From: Paracidobacterium acidisoli
GTDB lineage: Bacteria; Acidobacteriota; Terriglobia; Terriglobales; Acidobacteriaceae
Direction of reading: 5' to 3'
Assembly (NCBI RefSeq): GCF_003428625.2
Contig: NZ_QVQT02000002.1
Location: 345,026 to 409,025 of the forward strand
DNA: 64,000 nt
Shown: positions 16,014 to 25,085 of the stretch, piece after piece
How the letters are laid out: the number at the start of each line of letters is the position of its first letter
Position numbering within the stretch: the first letter of the stretch is position 1
Made by a program: the position numbers and the translations under genes
Notes under the pieces: model-generated
What the model saw: the letters and a program-made list of their open reading frames with translations, nothing else
Told to the model about the DNA's origin: nothing
Databases searched by the model: none

Positions 16014-18482
16014 ATGCGGATTCCGTTTAGGAAAGATATATGGGGCGCTGCCGGCCGCAGAGCCGGAGGCGCGCGCCGTTTCATGCCGAACCTCTTTGCG
16101 GCAGGGCTGGCCGCAATGCTCATGGCGTTGTTACCGGGCAGTGTGGCGATGGCCCAGAACAGTCCCCTGGTGCTGGAGCGCGAGGGCAGGGTGATCTCGC
16201 TCGAGCCCTATGCTCCGAACATTCTGCGCGTGACGATGAGCACCGATAAGGCCGCGGCGACGTCGGCTCCGGGATATGGATTTGTGGCGCAGCCTTCGGC
16301 AGAGGGCTGGACGCACGAGCGGGAGGCGGATGGCAGCGATGTATATCGTTCGTCGCGCCTGGTGGTGCGTGTGGCTCCGGCAGGCCTTCCCAAAGACAAG
16401 CTGCCGCAGCCGATGCCCCTCGATGCGCTGAACCTGCAGCTGCGCGAGCACTACTTTGGCGGAGGCGGCGGACACGGTCCGCACAACGATGCGCTGCTGG
16501 TGACGACGGCGGAGGGCAAAGAGCTGCTGCACATGCGCACGTGGTCCATGGCGCCGGAGCGGCCGGACGTGGCGGCGGATACGGGCGAGAAGGAGTACCG
16601 CGTCTCCTCGACCTTCGACTCTCCGGCAGACGAGCACTACTACGGCCTCGGGCAGCAGCAGAAGGGCTGGATGGATCTGCGCGATCACCAGATTCGCTGC
16701 TGGCACGAGTATTCGGCCATTGGCGGCGAGGACGTCTGCGTGCCGTTCATGGTGTCGAGCCGCGGCTACGGGCTGGTGTGGGACAACCCGTCGAAGACGA
16801 CGGTCGATCTCGGCTTCAACGGGCGCAATGTGTGGTCGTCGGAGGTGGGAGACCGCGTTTCATACTTCGTGATCGCGGGCAAAACCAGCGACGAAATTTA
16901 TGAGGGCTACCGTCTGCTGACCGGCGTGACCCATCTGCTGCCGAGAGCGGTCTATGGATATATCCAGAGCAAGGCGATCTACCCCACGCAGCAGCAGGTG
17001 CTCGATGTGGCGAAGGAGTATCGCGCGAAGAATCTGCCCCTCGATGTGATGGTGGTGGACTTTCTGAACATGACGGCGCAGGGCGAGATGGATCTCGACC
17101 CCGCACGCTGGCCCGATCCGGCGGCGATGAATCGCGAACTGCATGCGATGGGCATCGGCACGCTGCTGAGCGTGTGGCCGCACTACTCGCCCGGCACGCA
17201 GTTCTACGACATGCTGCAGAGCAAGGGCTGGCTGATTCACACGCCGGACGGCAAGCCCGACCCGGGCAATTTTAAAGACGCCATCGGACCGAATATCGAC
17301 ACCACCAACCCCGAGGCGGCGAAGTGGTTCTGGGAGAAGATTCGCGACCGCTACGTGAAGCCATACGGCTTCGATTACATCTGGCTGGATGAGACGGAGC
17401 CGGACATCGATCCGGCGAAGGACGTGTTCTCGATCGGCTCAGGCACGCGCTTCTACAACGTGTATCCGCTCTTTCACACAGCCTCGGTGTATGAGGGCTT
17501 CCGGCGTGACTTTGGAGACAGCCGCAGAGTGATGATCCTGGCGCGCGCGGCGTATCTGGGCGCGCAGCGTAACGGCACGGTCTTTTGGTCGAGCGACATT
17601 CTCTCCACCTGGGACATGCTGAAGCGCTCGATTCCGACGGGGCTGAACTTTACCGCGACGGGCCTGCCCTACTGGGACACGGACATTGCGGGATTCTTCT
17701 CGCCCGCGATTCCCGCCGACTACCATGCGGCTCACAAGCCGCTGATCGACGGCTCGGATGTGCGCGGCACGATCGGCAACTACGAAGACTATCCCGAGCT
17801 CTTTGTGCGCTGGTTTGAATGGGGCGCCTTCCAGCCGGTGATGCGCGCGCACGGCGAAAGAAATCACAACGAAGTGTGGGCATACGGCAAACAGGCGGAG
17901 CCGATTCTGGCGAAGTATCTGCGGCTACGCTACCAGCTTCTGCCGTACACGTACTCGGCTGCATACCGCAGCTATCAGACGGGCGCTCCGTATATGCGGG
18001 CGCTCTTCATGGACTTCCCGAACGATCCGAAGGCCGCAAATATTCCGGACGAGTATATGTATGGACCGGCCTTCCTGGTGGCTCCGGTGACGGAGCAGGG
18101 CGCGACGCACCGCAAGGTGTATCTGCCGGCGGGCTGCGACTGGTACAACTACTGGACCCATGAGCGGCTGCACGGCGGGCAGACCATCGTGGCCGATGCT
18201 CCGATCGATACGCTGCCGCTCTTTGTGCGGGCGGGCAGCATCGTGCCGCTTGGTGCGGAGGTTCTGAGCGCGGGACAGCCACAGGCGATCGCGTCCATCG
18301 AGGTGTACCCCGGCGCGGACGGCCGCTTTACCGTCTTCCAGGATGACGGAAAGACCTACAGCTACGAAAAGGGCGCAGGCTCAGTCACCACGCTGATCTG
18401 GAATGAGGCGGCGCACCGGCTGAAACATGAAGGAGCCGGATGGAGCGGCCTCGATCAGTCCGTCGTGGTGGAGGGGAAATAG
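16014..18482 (+). CDS. Exported glycoside hydrolase family 31 (alpha-glucosidase / alpha-xylosidase type)
   Basis: About 822 residues. A long basic n-region is followed by a hydrophobic signal core (A-A-G-L-A-A-M-L-M-A-L-L) and likely cleavage after A-M-A. The catalytic TIM barrel carries the GH31 nucleophile in Y-I-W-L-D-E-T-E-P and the acid/base Asp in F-W-S-S-D-I. G-L-P-Y-W-D-T-D-I-A-G-F closes the active site. C-terminal beta domains include G-S-I-V-P-L-G. GH31 enzymes cleave alpha-linked glucose or xylose, here in the periplasm or outside; xyloglucan or starch fragments are plausible. The ATG at 16014 has GGGAGAG upstream. ATGs at 15987 and 16083 are alternatives. Confidence 0.9.
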   Translation: MRIPFRKDIWGAAGRRAGGARRFMPNLFAAGLAAMLMALLPGSVAMAQNSPLVLEREGRVISLEPYAPNILRVTMSTDKAAATSAPGYGFVAQPSAEGWTHEREADGSDVYRSSRLVVRVAPAGLPKDKLPQPMPLDALNLQLREHYFGGGGGHGPHNDALLVTTAEGKELLHMRTWSMAPERPDVAADTGEKEYRVSSTFDSPADEHYYGLGQQQKGWMDLRDHQIRCWHEYSAIGGEDVCVPFMVSSRGYGLVWDNPSKTTVDLGFNGRNVWSSEVGDRVSYFVIAGKTSDEIYEGYRLLTGVTHLLPRAVYGYIQSKAIYPTQQQVLDVAKEYRAKNLPLDVMVVDFLNMTAQGEMDLDPARWPDPAAMNRELHAMGIGTLLSVWPHYSPGTQFYDMLQSKGWLIHTPDGKPDPGNFKDAIGPNIDTTNPEAAKWFWEKIRDRYVKPYGFDYIWLDETEPDIDPAKDVFSIGSGTRFYNVYPLFHTASVYEGFRRDFGDSRRVMILARAAYLGAQRNGTVFWSSDILSTWDMLKRSIPTGLNFTATGLPYWDTDIAGFFSPAIPADYHAAHKPLIDGSDVRGTIGNYEDYPELFVRWFEWGAFQPVMRAHGERNHNEVWAYGKQAEPILAKYLRLRYQLLPYTYSAAYRSYQTGAPYMRALFMDFPNDPKAANIPDEYMYGPAFLVAPVTEQGATHRKVYLPAGCDWYNYWTHERLHGGQTIVADAPIDTLPLFVRAGSIVPLGAEVLSAGQPQAIASIEVYPGADGRFTVFQDDGKTYSYEKGAGSVTTLIWNEAAHRLKHEGAGWSGLDQSVVVEGK

Positions 18483-18551
18483 ACAAAACGAACGATAGGC
18501 AGCCGCGCACACTTCGGTGACAATGGAACACCGGAGTGTGCGGAGGCGTGC

Positions 18552-19001
18552 ATGGATCGGAACGACGCGAGAGACCGCCGGATAGCCGGCAATGCCTCCT
18601 CCACGGCAGTGCCGTTGTGGCGGCTGTATACGCTGCGGGTCTGCTACCTGATCCTTGCCGGCGGTCTGGGACTCTACATCTGGCCGAGCGTGATCCATCA
18701 CACGGCATCGTTCGCGATATCGCTGGGCATACGCTTCAGCCTGCTGGCGGGGCTGGGAGCAACTGCGCTGCTGGGGCTGCGGTATCCGGTGAAGATGATT
18801 CCGCTGCTGCTCTTTGAGCTGACCTGGAAGGCGATTTATCTGATCGCCTTCGCGCTGCCGCTGTGGAGAGCGCACCAGATTACAGACGCCGTGGCAGCCG
18901 ATATCACCGCCGTGCTGATGGTGGTGGTCTTTGTGCCGCTTATCCCGTGGAGCTATGTGTGGCGGGAATATGGTGCGAGCCGCGGCGAGCGCTGGCGGTA
19001 A
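18552..19001 (+). CDS. Four-helix membrane protein, hypothetical
   Basis: 149 residues with four predicted membrane helices: L-R-V-C-Y-L-I-L-A-G-G-L-G-L-Y-I-W, I-R-F-S-L-L-A-G-L-G-A-T-A-L-L-G, P-L-L-L-F-E-L-T-W-K-A-I-Y-L-I-A-F-A and A-V-L-M-V-V-V-F-V-P-L-I-P-W. It ends W-R-E-Y-G-A-S-R-G-E-R. Proteins with this pattern are common in Acidobacteria and Bacteroidota, but no function is known to me. It has a GGAGGCGTGC ribosome site. It lies 69 bases after the GH31 gene and may share its transcript. Confidence 0.7.
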   Translation: MDRNDARDRRIAGNASSTAVPLWRLYTLRVCYLILAGGLGLYIWPSVIHHTASFAISLGIRFSLLAGLGATALLGLRYPVKMIPLLLFELTWKAIYLIAFALPLWRAHQITDAVAADITAVLMVVVFVPLIPWSYVWREYGASRGERWR

Positions 19002-19037
19002 ACGAATACTCCCCGCGCCCGCTCCGCATCGCCGGTC

Positions 19038-19751
19038 CTACAGCCACTGCGTCAGGTGAGAGAAGCTTTCGAGCTCAACAAATTTCTGCCCCGACGGAGC
19101 TTCGTCGAAGTGCTCGTGCTCCAGCACCCAGGTGTGATGGTGGTGAATGTAGACCGCGTGCAGGCCGGCGGCGAGTGCCGGATTGATGTCCGACTTCGGG
19201 CTGTTGCCGATCATCCACGTGGTGTGCGGAGCCAGCTCGTAGCGCGCGCAGACGGAGCGGTAGGCGTCGGGATTTTTCTCGCGCGGAATCTCGACTGCGG
19301 TAAAGTGCTCCGCGAGGCCGGAGCGCACCAGCTTGTCCGCCTGTTCGGCCTCATTGCCCTTGGTCATCAGGATCAGCCGATGGCGTGAGGCCAGTACCGG
19401 CAGCGTCTGGGCCACGCCGGGCAGCAGCTCGATCTCCTGATCGGCGATGGACTGGGCGAAGCTCAGAACGCGCTCGCGCTTCTCCTCAGTCAGATCTTCG
19501 ACGGAGAGCCGCTCGAAGCATTCCATCAGCGACCGCCGGAAGCTGGACAATCCGTAACCATGCGAGAGCACCGTCTCGCGCTCCACCTGGTTCAGCTTTT
19601 CGCGCACCTGCTGCGGCGAATATTCGCGATGGTTCAGATACGAGATGAAGGAAGCGATGGCGCGCTCAAAGTAAATATTGTTCTCCCAGAGCGTGTCGTC
19701 TGCGTCGATCAGCAGCGTCTGGCCGGTCAGCGTTTCCTTGTGAATGCTCAT
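19038..19751 (-). CDS. HAD-superfamily hydrolase
   Basis: A 237-residue HAD hydrolase. Motif I is L-L-I-D-A-D-D-T-L-W-E, with both Asp residues of DxD. Motif II is L-M-T-K-G-N, motif III is K-N-P-D-A-Y and motif IV is M-I-G-N-S-P-K-S-D-I-N-P-A-L-A-A-G. The helical cap between motifs I and II is the subfamily-I type. It presumably dephosphorylates a small metabolite in the cytoplasm. The order resembles FMN/5'-nucleotide phosphatase-like HADs, but the substrate is unknown. It converges with the membrane-protein gene and shows no clear operon partner. Confidence 0.85.
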   Translation of the reverse strand: MSIHKETLTGQTLLIDADDTLWENNIYFERAIASFISYLNHREYSPQQVREKLNQVERETVLSHGYGLSSFRRSLMECFERLSVEDLTEEKRERVLSFAQSIADQEIELLPGVAQTLPVLASRHRLILMTKGNEAEQADKLVRSGLAEHFTAVEIPREKNPDAYRSVCARYELAPHTTWMIGNSPKSDINPALAAGLHAVYIHHHHTWVLEHEHFDEAPSGQKFVELESFSHLTQWL

Positions 19752-20001
19752 CGTCTTTTGCAGCGTATCAAAGTCCGCCAGATGAATAAAATCGACAGAC
19801 CCGCGGTTGTATCTGTTTCATTTTCTTTTCTTGGCGCGTGATTCCTGCGCTTCGCCGCGTCTTTTTCCATGAACGCGCGTTCATATTTTCAAAAGAATCG
19901 GCATCTTAATTTTGTGGGCCGTGCTCACGATTGCCGAACGTTTTTGGCCGGTGTTTTTTTGCCGGAAGCGTTTATGGATCGGACTCCCGGTTATAGCCGC
20001 G

Positions 20002-21090
20002 ATGAATATGCGACAAATCTCGAGGGCCCTGTTGCTGCTGTGCTTCCTGACGGCCGGTATTGTGGCCAGCGCCTATGCCGATGCCGCTCTGCTGCTGGAA
20101 GAGCCCTTCGGCGGCTTCGGCGCGATGAATCCCACAGGACACGCAGCCGTGTATCTCACCGATGTATGTGCCGCATCGCTCACTGAGCTGCGCCCCTGCC
20201 ATCCCGGTGAAGCGGGCGTCGTCATCAGCCGCTACCATCACGTCGGCGGCTATGACTGGATCGCCATTCCGCTCATCCCTTATCTGTATGCGGTCGAGAA
20301 TGTGAATGAGATTCCCGAGACGGCAAGTCCCAGGCTTGAGCTGCACCTGCGCGATGCCTACCGCCGCAAATATCTCATGTCGATCGCGCCCGACGATCCA
20401 AAGCGCGAGATTCCGCGCGGCGAATGGATTCAGCTTGTCGGCTCCTCGTACGACCGGCGCATCTGGGGCTTCGAGGTCGCAACGACAGCGGAGCAGGACC
20501 GGCAGCTCATCGAGCAGTTCAATCAGGGCGGAAACAAGGCGCACTTCAATCTTCTCTTTCGCAACTGCGCCAACTTCTCCGAGACGGTGATGAACTTCTA
20601 CTATCCGCATGCGGTGCATCGGAACTTCATCGTCGATGTTGGCATCATGACTCCGAAGCAGATCGCCCGCTCGCTGGTGAAGTACGACCGCCACCACGAT
20701 GAGATGGATATGCGCACCTTCGTCATTCCCCAGGTGCCGGGCTCCATTCCTCGCAGCAAATCGGTCGATGGAGTGATTGAGTCGCTGGTGAAGTCGAAGA
20801 AGTACGTACTGCCGCTGGCTCTTCTGCACCCCGTTGTCGCCGGCTCGCTGGTCGCTGCCTATATCGTCGACGGGCGCTTTCACACCGATCCAAAGGCCGT
20901 GGTCTACGAACCGGAGAGCGGACTCGATCCCGGAGAAAGCAGAGAGACCGCACCCGGCGCCAGCCATCCTTCAGCCGGAACGGGACAGGGCATGGTCGAA
21001 TCGTCCGCGACTGCGCCTCCGGATACGTCGACGGAGAGCAACGGGCAGGGAAGCGGCGTACGCGTGATGCGCACCGGCAGCAGGGAATAG
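20002..21090 (+). CDS. Exported DUF4105-like protein with papain-like His/Cys residues
   Basis: About 362 residues with a signal peptide (A-L-L-L-L-C-F-L-T-A-G-I-V-A-S-A-Y-A). The mature N terminus has N-P-T-G-H-A-A-V-Y-L, and later L-L-F-R-N-C-A-N-F-S-E. A conserved Gly-His and an Asn-Cys in this order fit circularly permuted papain-like proteins (DUF4105/LRAT/NlpC-like). The His and Cys would be the catalytic pair, acting on a peptide or lipid amide in the periplasm. The C-terminal region has a hydrophobic segment (V-L-P-L-A-L-L-H-P-V-V-A-G-S-L-V-A-A-Y-I-V) and a disordered Ser/Thr/Gly tail. The ATG at 20002 gives the best signal peptide. A longer frame from 19912 is unlikely. Confidence 0.6.
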   Translation: MNMRQISRALLLLCFLTAGIVASAYADAALLLEEPFGGFGAMNPTGHAAVYLTDVCAASLTELRPCHPGEAGVVISRYHHVGGYDWIAIPLIPYLYAVENVNEIPETASPRLELHLRDAYRRKYLMSIAPDDPKREIPRGEWIQLVGSSYDRRIWGFEVATTAEQDRQLIEQFNQGGNKAHFNLLFRNCANFSETVMNFYYPHAVHRNFIVDVGIMTPKQIARSLVKYDRHHDEMDMRTFVIPQVPGSIPRSKSVDGVIESLVKSKKYVLPLALLHPVVAGSLVAAYIVDGRFHTDPKAVVYEPESGLDPGESRETAPGASHPSAGTGQGMVESSATAPPDTSTESNGQGSGVRVMRTGSRE

Positions 21091-21131
21091 CCAGCCGGGG
21101 GAATGTCCGGATGGATTGCTGAAAGCAGAAT

Positions 21132-21152
21132 GCCGGGGATTGGCTCCCCGGC
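21132..21152. terminator. GC-rich hairpin between convergent genes
   Basis: GCCGGGGA (21132-21139) and TCCCCGGC (21145-21152) form an 8-bp perfect stem with a 5-base loop. It sits between the stops of the exported papain-like protein (+) and doxX (-). No strong T tract directly follows. Confidence 0.55.
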
Positions 21153-21173
21153 GAGTGTCTGTAGGCTTTTTCG

Positions 21174-21587
21174 TTACCGGCTTCGTCGGAAGAGCAGCGC
21201 GTCGACCGCCAGGTAGCCTGGCCCGATCGCCAGTACCACCAGCGCCAGCGCGAAGACAGCAAGAGGGAACTCGAAGCCACCGGGGCCGGTCAGCCCGTGG
21301 CGCAGATGCACCTTGAGAATGGCGACGGTCATGTCGATGACGACGCCTGCGGCGGCAATGGGAGTCAGCAGGCCGAGCACCAGGATGACGCCGCCGAAAA
21401 ACTCAGTAAAAGCAGCCACATAACCCAGCCACACCGGCAGGCCCATGTGGCCGACCATCTGCGTAAAGTGATACAGAGAGCCCTTCGGGAAGATCTTTTG
21501 GAAGCCGTGGGCAATCATGATCGCGCCCAGAGCAAGGCGCGCAACGAGTGCGGAAAAGGGCCGCAGGCGGTCCAGAAAAGCGAACAT
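21174..21587 (-). CDS. DoxX-family membrane protein
   Basis: 137 residues with four helices. It starts F-S-A-L-V-A-R-L-A-L-G-A-I-M-I-A-H-G-F-Q-K-I-F and continues with G-L-P-V-W-L-G-Y-V-A-A-F-T-E-F-F-G-G-V-I-L-V-L-G-L-L-T-P-I-A-A. This is the DoxX signature (Arg, then H-G-x-x-K, then E-F-x-G-G-x-x-L-x-x-G). DoxX proteins are inner-membrane proteins linked to redox or thiosulfate/quinone chemistry, but most have no proven role. The start may be the TTG nine codons upstream (21614). The gene has no operon partner. Confidence 0.85.
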   Translation of the reverse strand: MFAFLDRLRPFSALVARLALGAIMIAHGFQKIFPKGSLYHFTQMVGHMGLPVWLGYVAAFTEFFGGVILVLGLLTPIAAAGVVIDMTVAILKVHLRHGLTGPGGFEFPLAVFALALVVLAIGPGYLAVDALLFRRSR

Positions 21588-21788
21588 CTCCGGATTGTAC
21601 GTAAGACTGGGCAAAAGTCACGCAATTTGATAGAGCCGTTGTCATTCCATAGCTGTATGGGCCGGTTTGCACAGGGTTTACGAAAGCGCTTACCCTGCTA
21701 TTTCGAGCAGATGAAAATCATCTCCAGATAATTGATATAGATAGAGTTAAACCGCGGGTGACGAAATGAGAATCCCCGCTGTTTTCTA

Positions 21789-21817
21789 TTGATTTTCGTA
21801 TAAAAAATCCTTAGAAT
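21789..21817 (+). promoter_or_regulatory. Sigma70-type promoter
   Basis: TTGATT (21789-21794) and TAGAAT (21812-21817) are separated by exactly 17 bases, in an AT-rich patch. It faces the small gene at 21922. The leader would be about 98 bases and contains a T7 run near 21880. The rest of the 307-base gap (21615-21921) holds nothing else recognisable. Confidence 0.6.
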
Positions 21818-21921
21818 AGAAGAGTTTGTGACTTCCCGGTGAGCCCGACTGACTGTACCGTTCAGGGCAGACGCCGATTTTTTTGTGCACGTCACTTTAC
21901 GACTGAGGATAAACAGGAAAC

Positions 21922-22149
21922 ATGGCAAAACGTCGTGGCAATCCCAACTGGGGCAAGCCGGAGCCGATCGGCCCGGTGGTTCCTACCGTTACTTCCTTCG
22001 AGCAGGTGGTAAAGGAATACAAGCTCACTCCGGATCAGTATGTTCGTTCCACACGGCTGCGTGAGTGGGCTCGCCGTAATCGGAATTCGAAGTACATTCC
22101 GGAAGCACTGCTGGAAGCCTGGGGCTTCGAGATCGAATCCACGCTCTGA
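21922..22149 (+). CDS. Small conserved hypothetical protein
   Basis: A 75-residue basic protein beginning M-A-K-R-R-G-N-P-N-W-G-K-P-E-P. It then has F-E-Q-V-V-K-E-Y-K-L-T-P-D-Q-Y and L-R-E-W-A-R-R-N-R-N-S-K-Y-I-P-E. The last part is helical and acidic. The N-P-N-W-G-K-P start recurs in acidobacterial proteins that I cannot assign. It has its own promoter and a good AGGAAAC ribosome site, and it ends at a strong terminator, so it is a real, independently expressed gene. A small nucleic-acid-binding role is conceivable because of its charge. Confidence 0.75.
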   Translation: MAKRRGNPNWGKPEPIGPVVPTVTSFEQVVKEYKLTPDQYVRSTRLREWARRNRNSKYIPEALLEAWGFEIESTL

Positions 22150-22168
22150 ACGGATTTACCGTGCTGAT

Positions 22169-22194
22169 CAAACGCCGCCCACGGGCGGCGTTTG
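22169..22194. terminator. Bidirectional hairpin terminator
   Basis: CAAACGCCGCC (22169-22179) and GGCGGCGTTTG (22184-22194) form an 11-bp perfect stem with a 4-base loop, between the convergent small gene (+) and the acyltransferase (-). Both ends are A/T-rich. Confidence 0.85.
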
Positions 22195-22214
22195 TGTCTG
22201 CAGGTGTTAAGGTG

Positions 22215-23318
22215 TTAATCCAGTCTGCGCCGGAACCAGGTATGCGCCGGTTTATCGACTGCCAGATAGACGGCAACCCCGACAAGGTGCGCAAAGATCA
22301 GGCAGAGCAGCATGCCTGCCAGATGGTCGCGCTGCAAAAAGACTGAGCCGATCTTTCCGGCGGCTGCCCCTATCGCGCCCACGCAGTAGAAATGGGTGAG
22401 ATAGGTCGCATAGCTGGCGTCGCCCAGCAGCACCAGTGCGGCCACGCGCAGGGAGAAGCCGATGCGGTCGAGCAGCACCGCGGACAGCACCATGCACATG
22501 GCGGCCAGCTGGAGCCCAATTGCGCAAGCCACAGGGTGAAGCGGGCTATAGATCGCAAAGAGAGGCTGGCCGATCAAACCCGCAATGCCCAGAAGCAGAA
22601 TCAGATACCGGTATTGTGTGACTGCAGCCCGCGGAAGCCTGTGGAAGAACCAGAAGCAGACCATGCCCAGCAGAAACTCAAAGATCAGCGGCTCGCCGAA
22701 GAACTGGAGCACCTTCGACGTAATGGGCAGGACATGAAGAACGGCGAAGATTCCGGTCAGAAGGAACGCCGACAGCACTGCCGCATAGCGCCGCGTAAGC
22801 AGCAGCGCCAGCGCAATGATGACGTAGAAATACATCTCATAGTTGATCGACCAGCCGACAAACAACATCGGCTGAACCAGGCCGTCGGATTTCAGGAACG
22901 GGATGAAAAACAGGCTCTTGAGCAGGTGGACGGACGAAGCCTGCGTCGCCTGCAGAAACCTGGGAGCGGCAATCGCCAGAAAGAAGACGGCGAAGGTGGC
23001 GAGCCAGTAAAGCGGTACGATGCGGGCCACGCGGCGCAGAAAGAAATTGCGGGGGTTGGTGGCGCAGATATACGCCATCATGAATCCGCTGATCACGAAG
23101 AAAGTATCGACGCCGAATCGGCCCAGCGGACGCGGCAGACCGCGATGGAAGCCGGTATGGAAGAAGACGACAGCGAAGGCGGCATACGCCCGCAGAATCT
23201 GCACATTGAGCAGCTTGACCTGCGGAGCCTTTCCGGTGCGTGCGGCGGCCGGGCCGGCATCGGGCGGTAATCCGACGCTTGAAGTGGATTCAGATACCGT
23301 CGAAAGATTCGCCTCCAT
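22215..23318 (-). CDS. Acyltransferase family 3 (OafA-like integral membrane acyltransferase)
   Basis: A 367-residue polytopic membrane protein. After a 35-residue soluble N terminus comes N-V-Q-I-L-R-A-Y-A-A-F-A-V-V-F-F-H-T-G-F with the essential His. Then come G-R-F-G-V-D-T-F-F-V-I-S-G-F-M-M and R-R-V-A-R-I-V-P-L-Y-W-L-A-T-F, the three standard motifs of acyltransferase-3. Such proteins acetylate sugars of surface or secreted polysaccharides. It sits at the edge of a glycan cluster (GT4, GT2, flippase, second acyltransferase), which supports that role. A Ser/Pro-rich N-terminal extension is unusual but modest. Confidence 0.88.
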   Translation of the reverse strand: MEANLSTVSESTSSVGLPPDAGPAAARTGKAPQVKLLNVQILRAYAAFAVVFFHTGFHRGLPRPLGRFGVDTFFVISGFMMAYICATNPRNFFLRRVARIVPLYWLATFAVFFLAIAAPRFLQATQASSVHLLKSLFFIPFLKSDGLVQPMLFVGWSINYEMYFYVIIALALLLTRRYAAVLSAFLLTGIFAVLHVLPITSKVLQFFGEPLIFEFLLGMVCFWFFHRLPRAAVTQYRYLILLLGIAGLIGQPLFAIYSPLHPVACAIGLQLAAMCMVLSAVLLDRIGFSLRVAALVLLGDASYATYLTHFYCVGAIGAAAGKIGSVFLQRDHLAGMLLCLIFAHLVGVAVYLAVDKPAHTWFRRRLD

Positions 23319-23854
23319 GAAATCGGGCCTCCAGGCACTCGGGGGTTGGGGGTTCGGCCGAAGTACGGCAGGATCTTTCAGCAGATCACGGCAGACAATT
23401 GAGGCTCAGAAGGTTATTACGAAAGTACAGAGTATCAGAGCCATTCCGCAGGAATCCTCAACAGCATTTATGTCCGATAACGGATATTCTGTATAGTGAG
23501 TGCTGCAGATGAATAGCTTGCGCCGTGGCTGTCCTTGAACCTGATTCACAGGGCGGGTGACGCTTTCCTGCATTGCCTGCCCGGGTGCCATCGCGCCCGC
23601 CAGGGATTCGTAAAGGACAGGACATGCTCCGACGTGGGCTTTCCAATTCAGTTCCTGTCTTGCTCTCACGGAAAGTATTGATTAGGCCAGCCGAGGCTCT
23701 TAAACCGAAGGTCCAGTCAGTTGCTGGCCGTCAGAATCTCATGTAAATAATCATATATAGCGTACTAAGATATTGAAATAAATCATGATATTGATCGGTA
23801 TCCGGAATGTAAGTGTTCCCTTTTCTGCACTTCCTTATGCTAAGGTAATCACAG
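23319..23854. other. 536-base intergenic region between divergent acyltransferase and GT4 genes
   Basis: No convincing gene. Short open frames on both strands have no ribosome site or recognisable product. Bases about 23735-23850 are strongly AT-rich compared with the surroundings and probably hold the GT4 promoter. I could not place a confident -35/-10 pair. Confidence 0.5.
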
Positions 23855-25021
23855 ATGCGCGTTACCCTCTCCGCCCATAGGCCCTTTCACTTCGTGATGC
23901 TCGCGAATGCCCTGCGTGCGCACGCCAGGAAGATCGATATCTTCAGCTCGGCGCCGCGCCGGTTTTTCAAAGGCCTCGACGAGACCATCCCGGTGCGTAT
24001 GGCACCGGCGCCCATTCATATCGTCTCCCGAGTGCTGCCGTTTCGGGTGCCTCACAGCATGGTGGATCTGGACACCCTCTTTTACGACGCGCTGGTAGCC
24101 GCGCGCATGGGCCGTCCGGATATCTGTTTCGGGCTGGCGACGCAGAGCCTCTACACGGCTCGCGCGGCAAAGAGCCGTGGCGGCGCCTTTGTGCTCGACC
24201 GCGCCTGCCCGCATCGCGACTTCCAGCAGGCTCTCGGCCAGCGGGAGGCCGAGCGTGTAGGTATTGCCTGGCAGCCGCAGCCGGAGTGGTTCCGTGAGCG
24301 GCAGCTTGAGGAGTACGACCTGGCCGAGGCGATTCTGGTGCCCTCGATGTATACCGGACGCACCTTCCCTGCCGAGCTGCAGCATAAGCTGGTGAAGGCT
24401 CCTCTGCTGGGCCGCACAAAGATCGCGGAGAAGCCCCGCACCGAGAAGAACAGCGTCTTTACCGTTGGCGTGGTCGGCGGAGCTCCGCTGCGCAAGGGCT
24501 ATCTTTATCTGCTGAAGGCGTGGAAGAAGCTGGCGCTGCCCAATGCGAAGCTCCTCATCCGCTCCGGCGGCGGCTTTGCCGGCTTTCCGGCTCTGGAAGA
24601 GCTGATGAAGCAGCTTCCGAATGTGGAGCTGGTCGGCTATGTGCCCAACATCTCCGAGTTCTATCAGCGCTGCGATGCCTTTGTGCTTCCCAGCGTCGAT
24701 GACGGCTTCGGGATGGCGCTGGTCGAGGCCATGTCGAATTACGTCGCCTGCGTGGCCAGCAGCAACTGCGGCGCATCGGAGTTCATCACCAGCGGCCGCG
24801 ACGGCATTGTGGTCGAGCCGGCCAGCGAAGATCAGCTCGCCGAAGGCATTCTCCGTCTGTATGAGTCGGAAGAGCTGCGCCGCGAGATGGGAGCCGCAGC
24901 GGTCGAGACCGTGCGTAAGATCGAAGCCGGCCGCGGATACGACCGCGCCATCGACTCCCTGATGTCCAGACTGGGCAGTGACCGCCTCGCGGTCAATCAG
25001 CTCTCTTCGCAGCCGGCGTAA
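23855..25021 (+). CDS. Glycosyltransferase family 4
   Basis: A 388-residue GT-B glycosyltransferase. The N-terminal acceptor half has D-R-A-C-P-H-R-D and A-E-A-I-L-V-P-S-M-Y-T. The C-terminal donor half has V-G-V-V-G-G-A-P-L-R-K-G-Y, V-E-L-V-G-Y-V, A-F-V-L-P-S-V-D-D-G-F-G-M-A-L-V-E-A-M (the E-x7-E-like region) and G-R-D-G-I-V-V-E-P. It would transfer a sugar from a nucleotide donor to a growing glycan at the inner face of the membrane. It lies in a polysaccharide cluster with a flippase and GT2. No signal peptide or membrane helix is seen. Confidence 0.9.
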   Translation: MRVTLSAHRPFHFVMLANALRAHARKIDIFSSAPRRFFKGLDETIPVRMAPAPIHIVSRVLPFRVPHSMVDLDTLFYDALVAARMGRPDICFGLATQSLYTARAAKSRGGAFVLDRACPHRDFQQALGQREAERVGIAWQPQPEWFRERQLEEYDLAEAILVPSMYTGRTFPAELQHKLVKAPLLGRTKIAEKPRTEKNSVFTVGVVGGAPLRKGYLYLLKAWKKLALPNAKLLIRSGGGFAGFPALEELMKQLPNVELVGYVPNISEFYQRCDAFVLPSVDDGFGMALVEAMSNYVACVASSNCGASEFITSGRDGIVVEPASEDQLAEGILRLYESEELRREMGAAAVETVRKIEAGRGYDRAIDSLMSRLGSDRLAVNQLSSQPA

Positions 25022-25085
25022 TCGCGCCGGTCTGCATCTTCCCCGCATTTCGCTTCCGAAATTTTCTGCCGATCTGATTTCCCGG

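Noticed and set aside
23406-23669. A minus-strand frame of 87 codons in the glycan-cluster gap
   Set aside because: No start signal, low-complexity translation, no recognisable domain.
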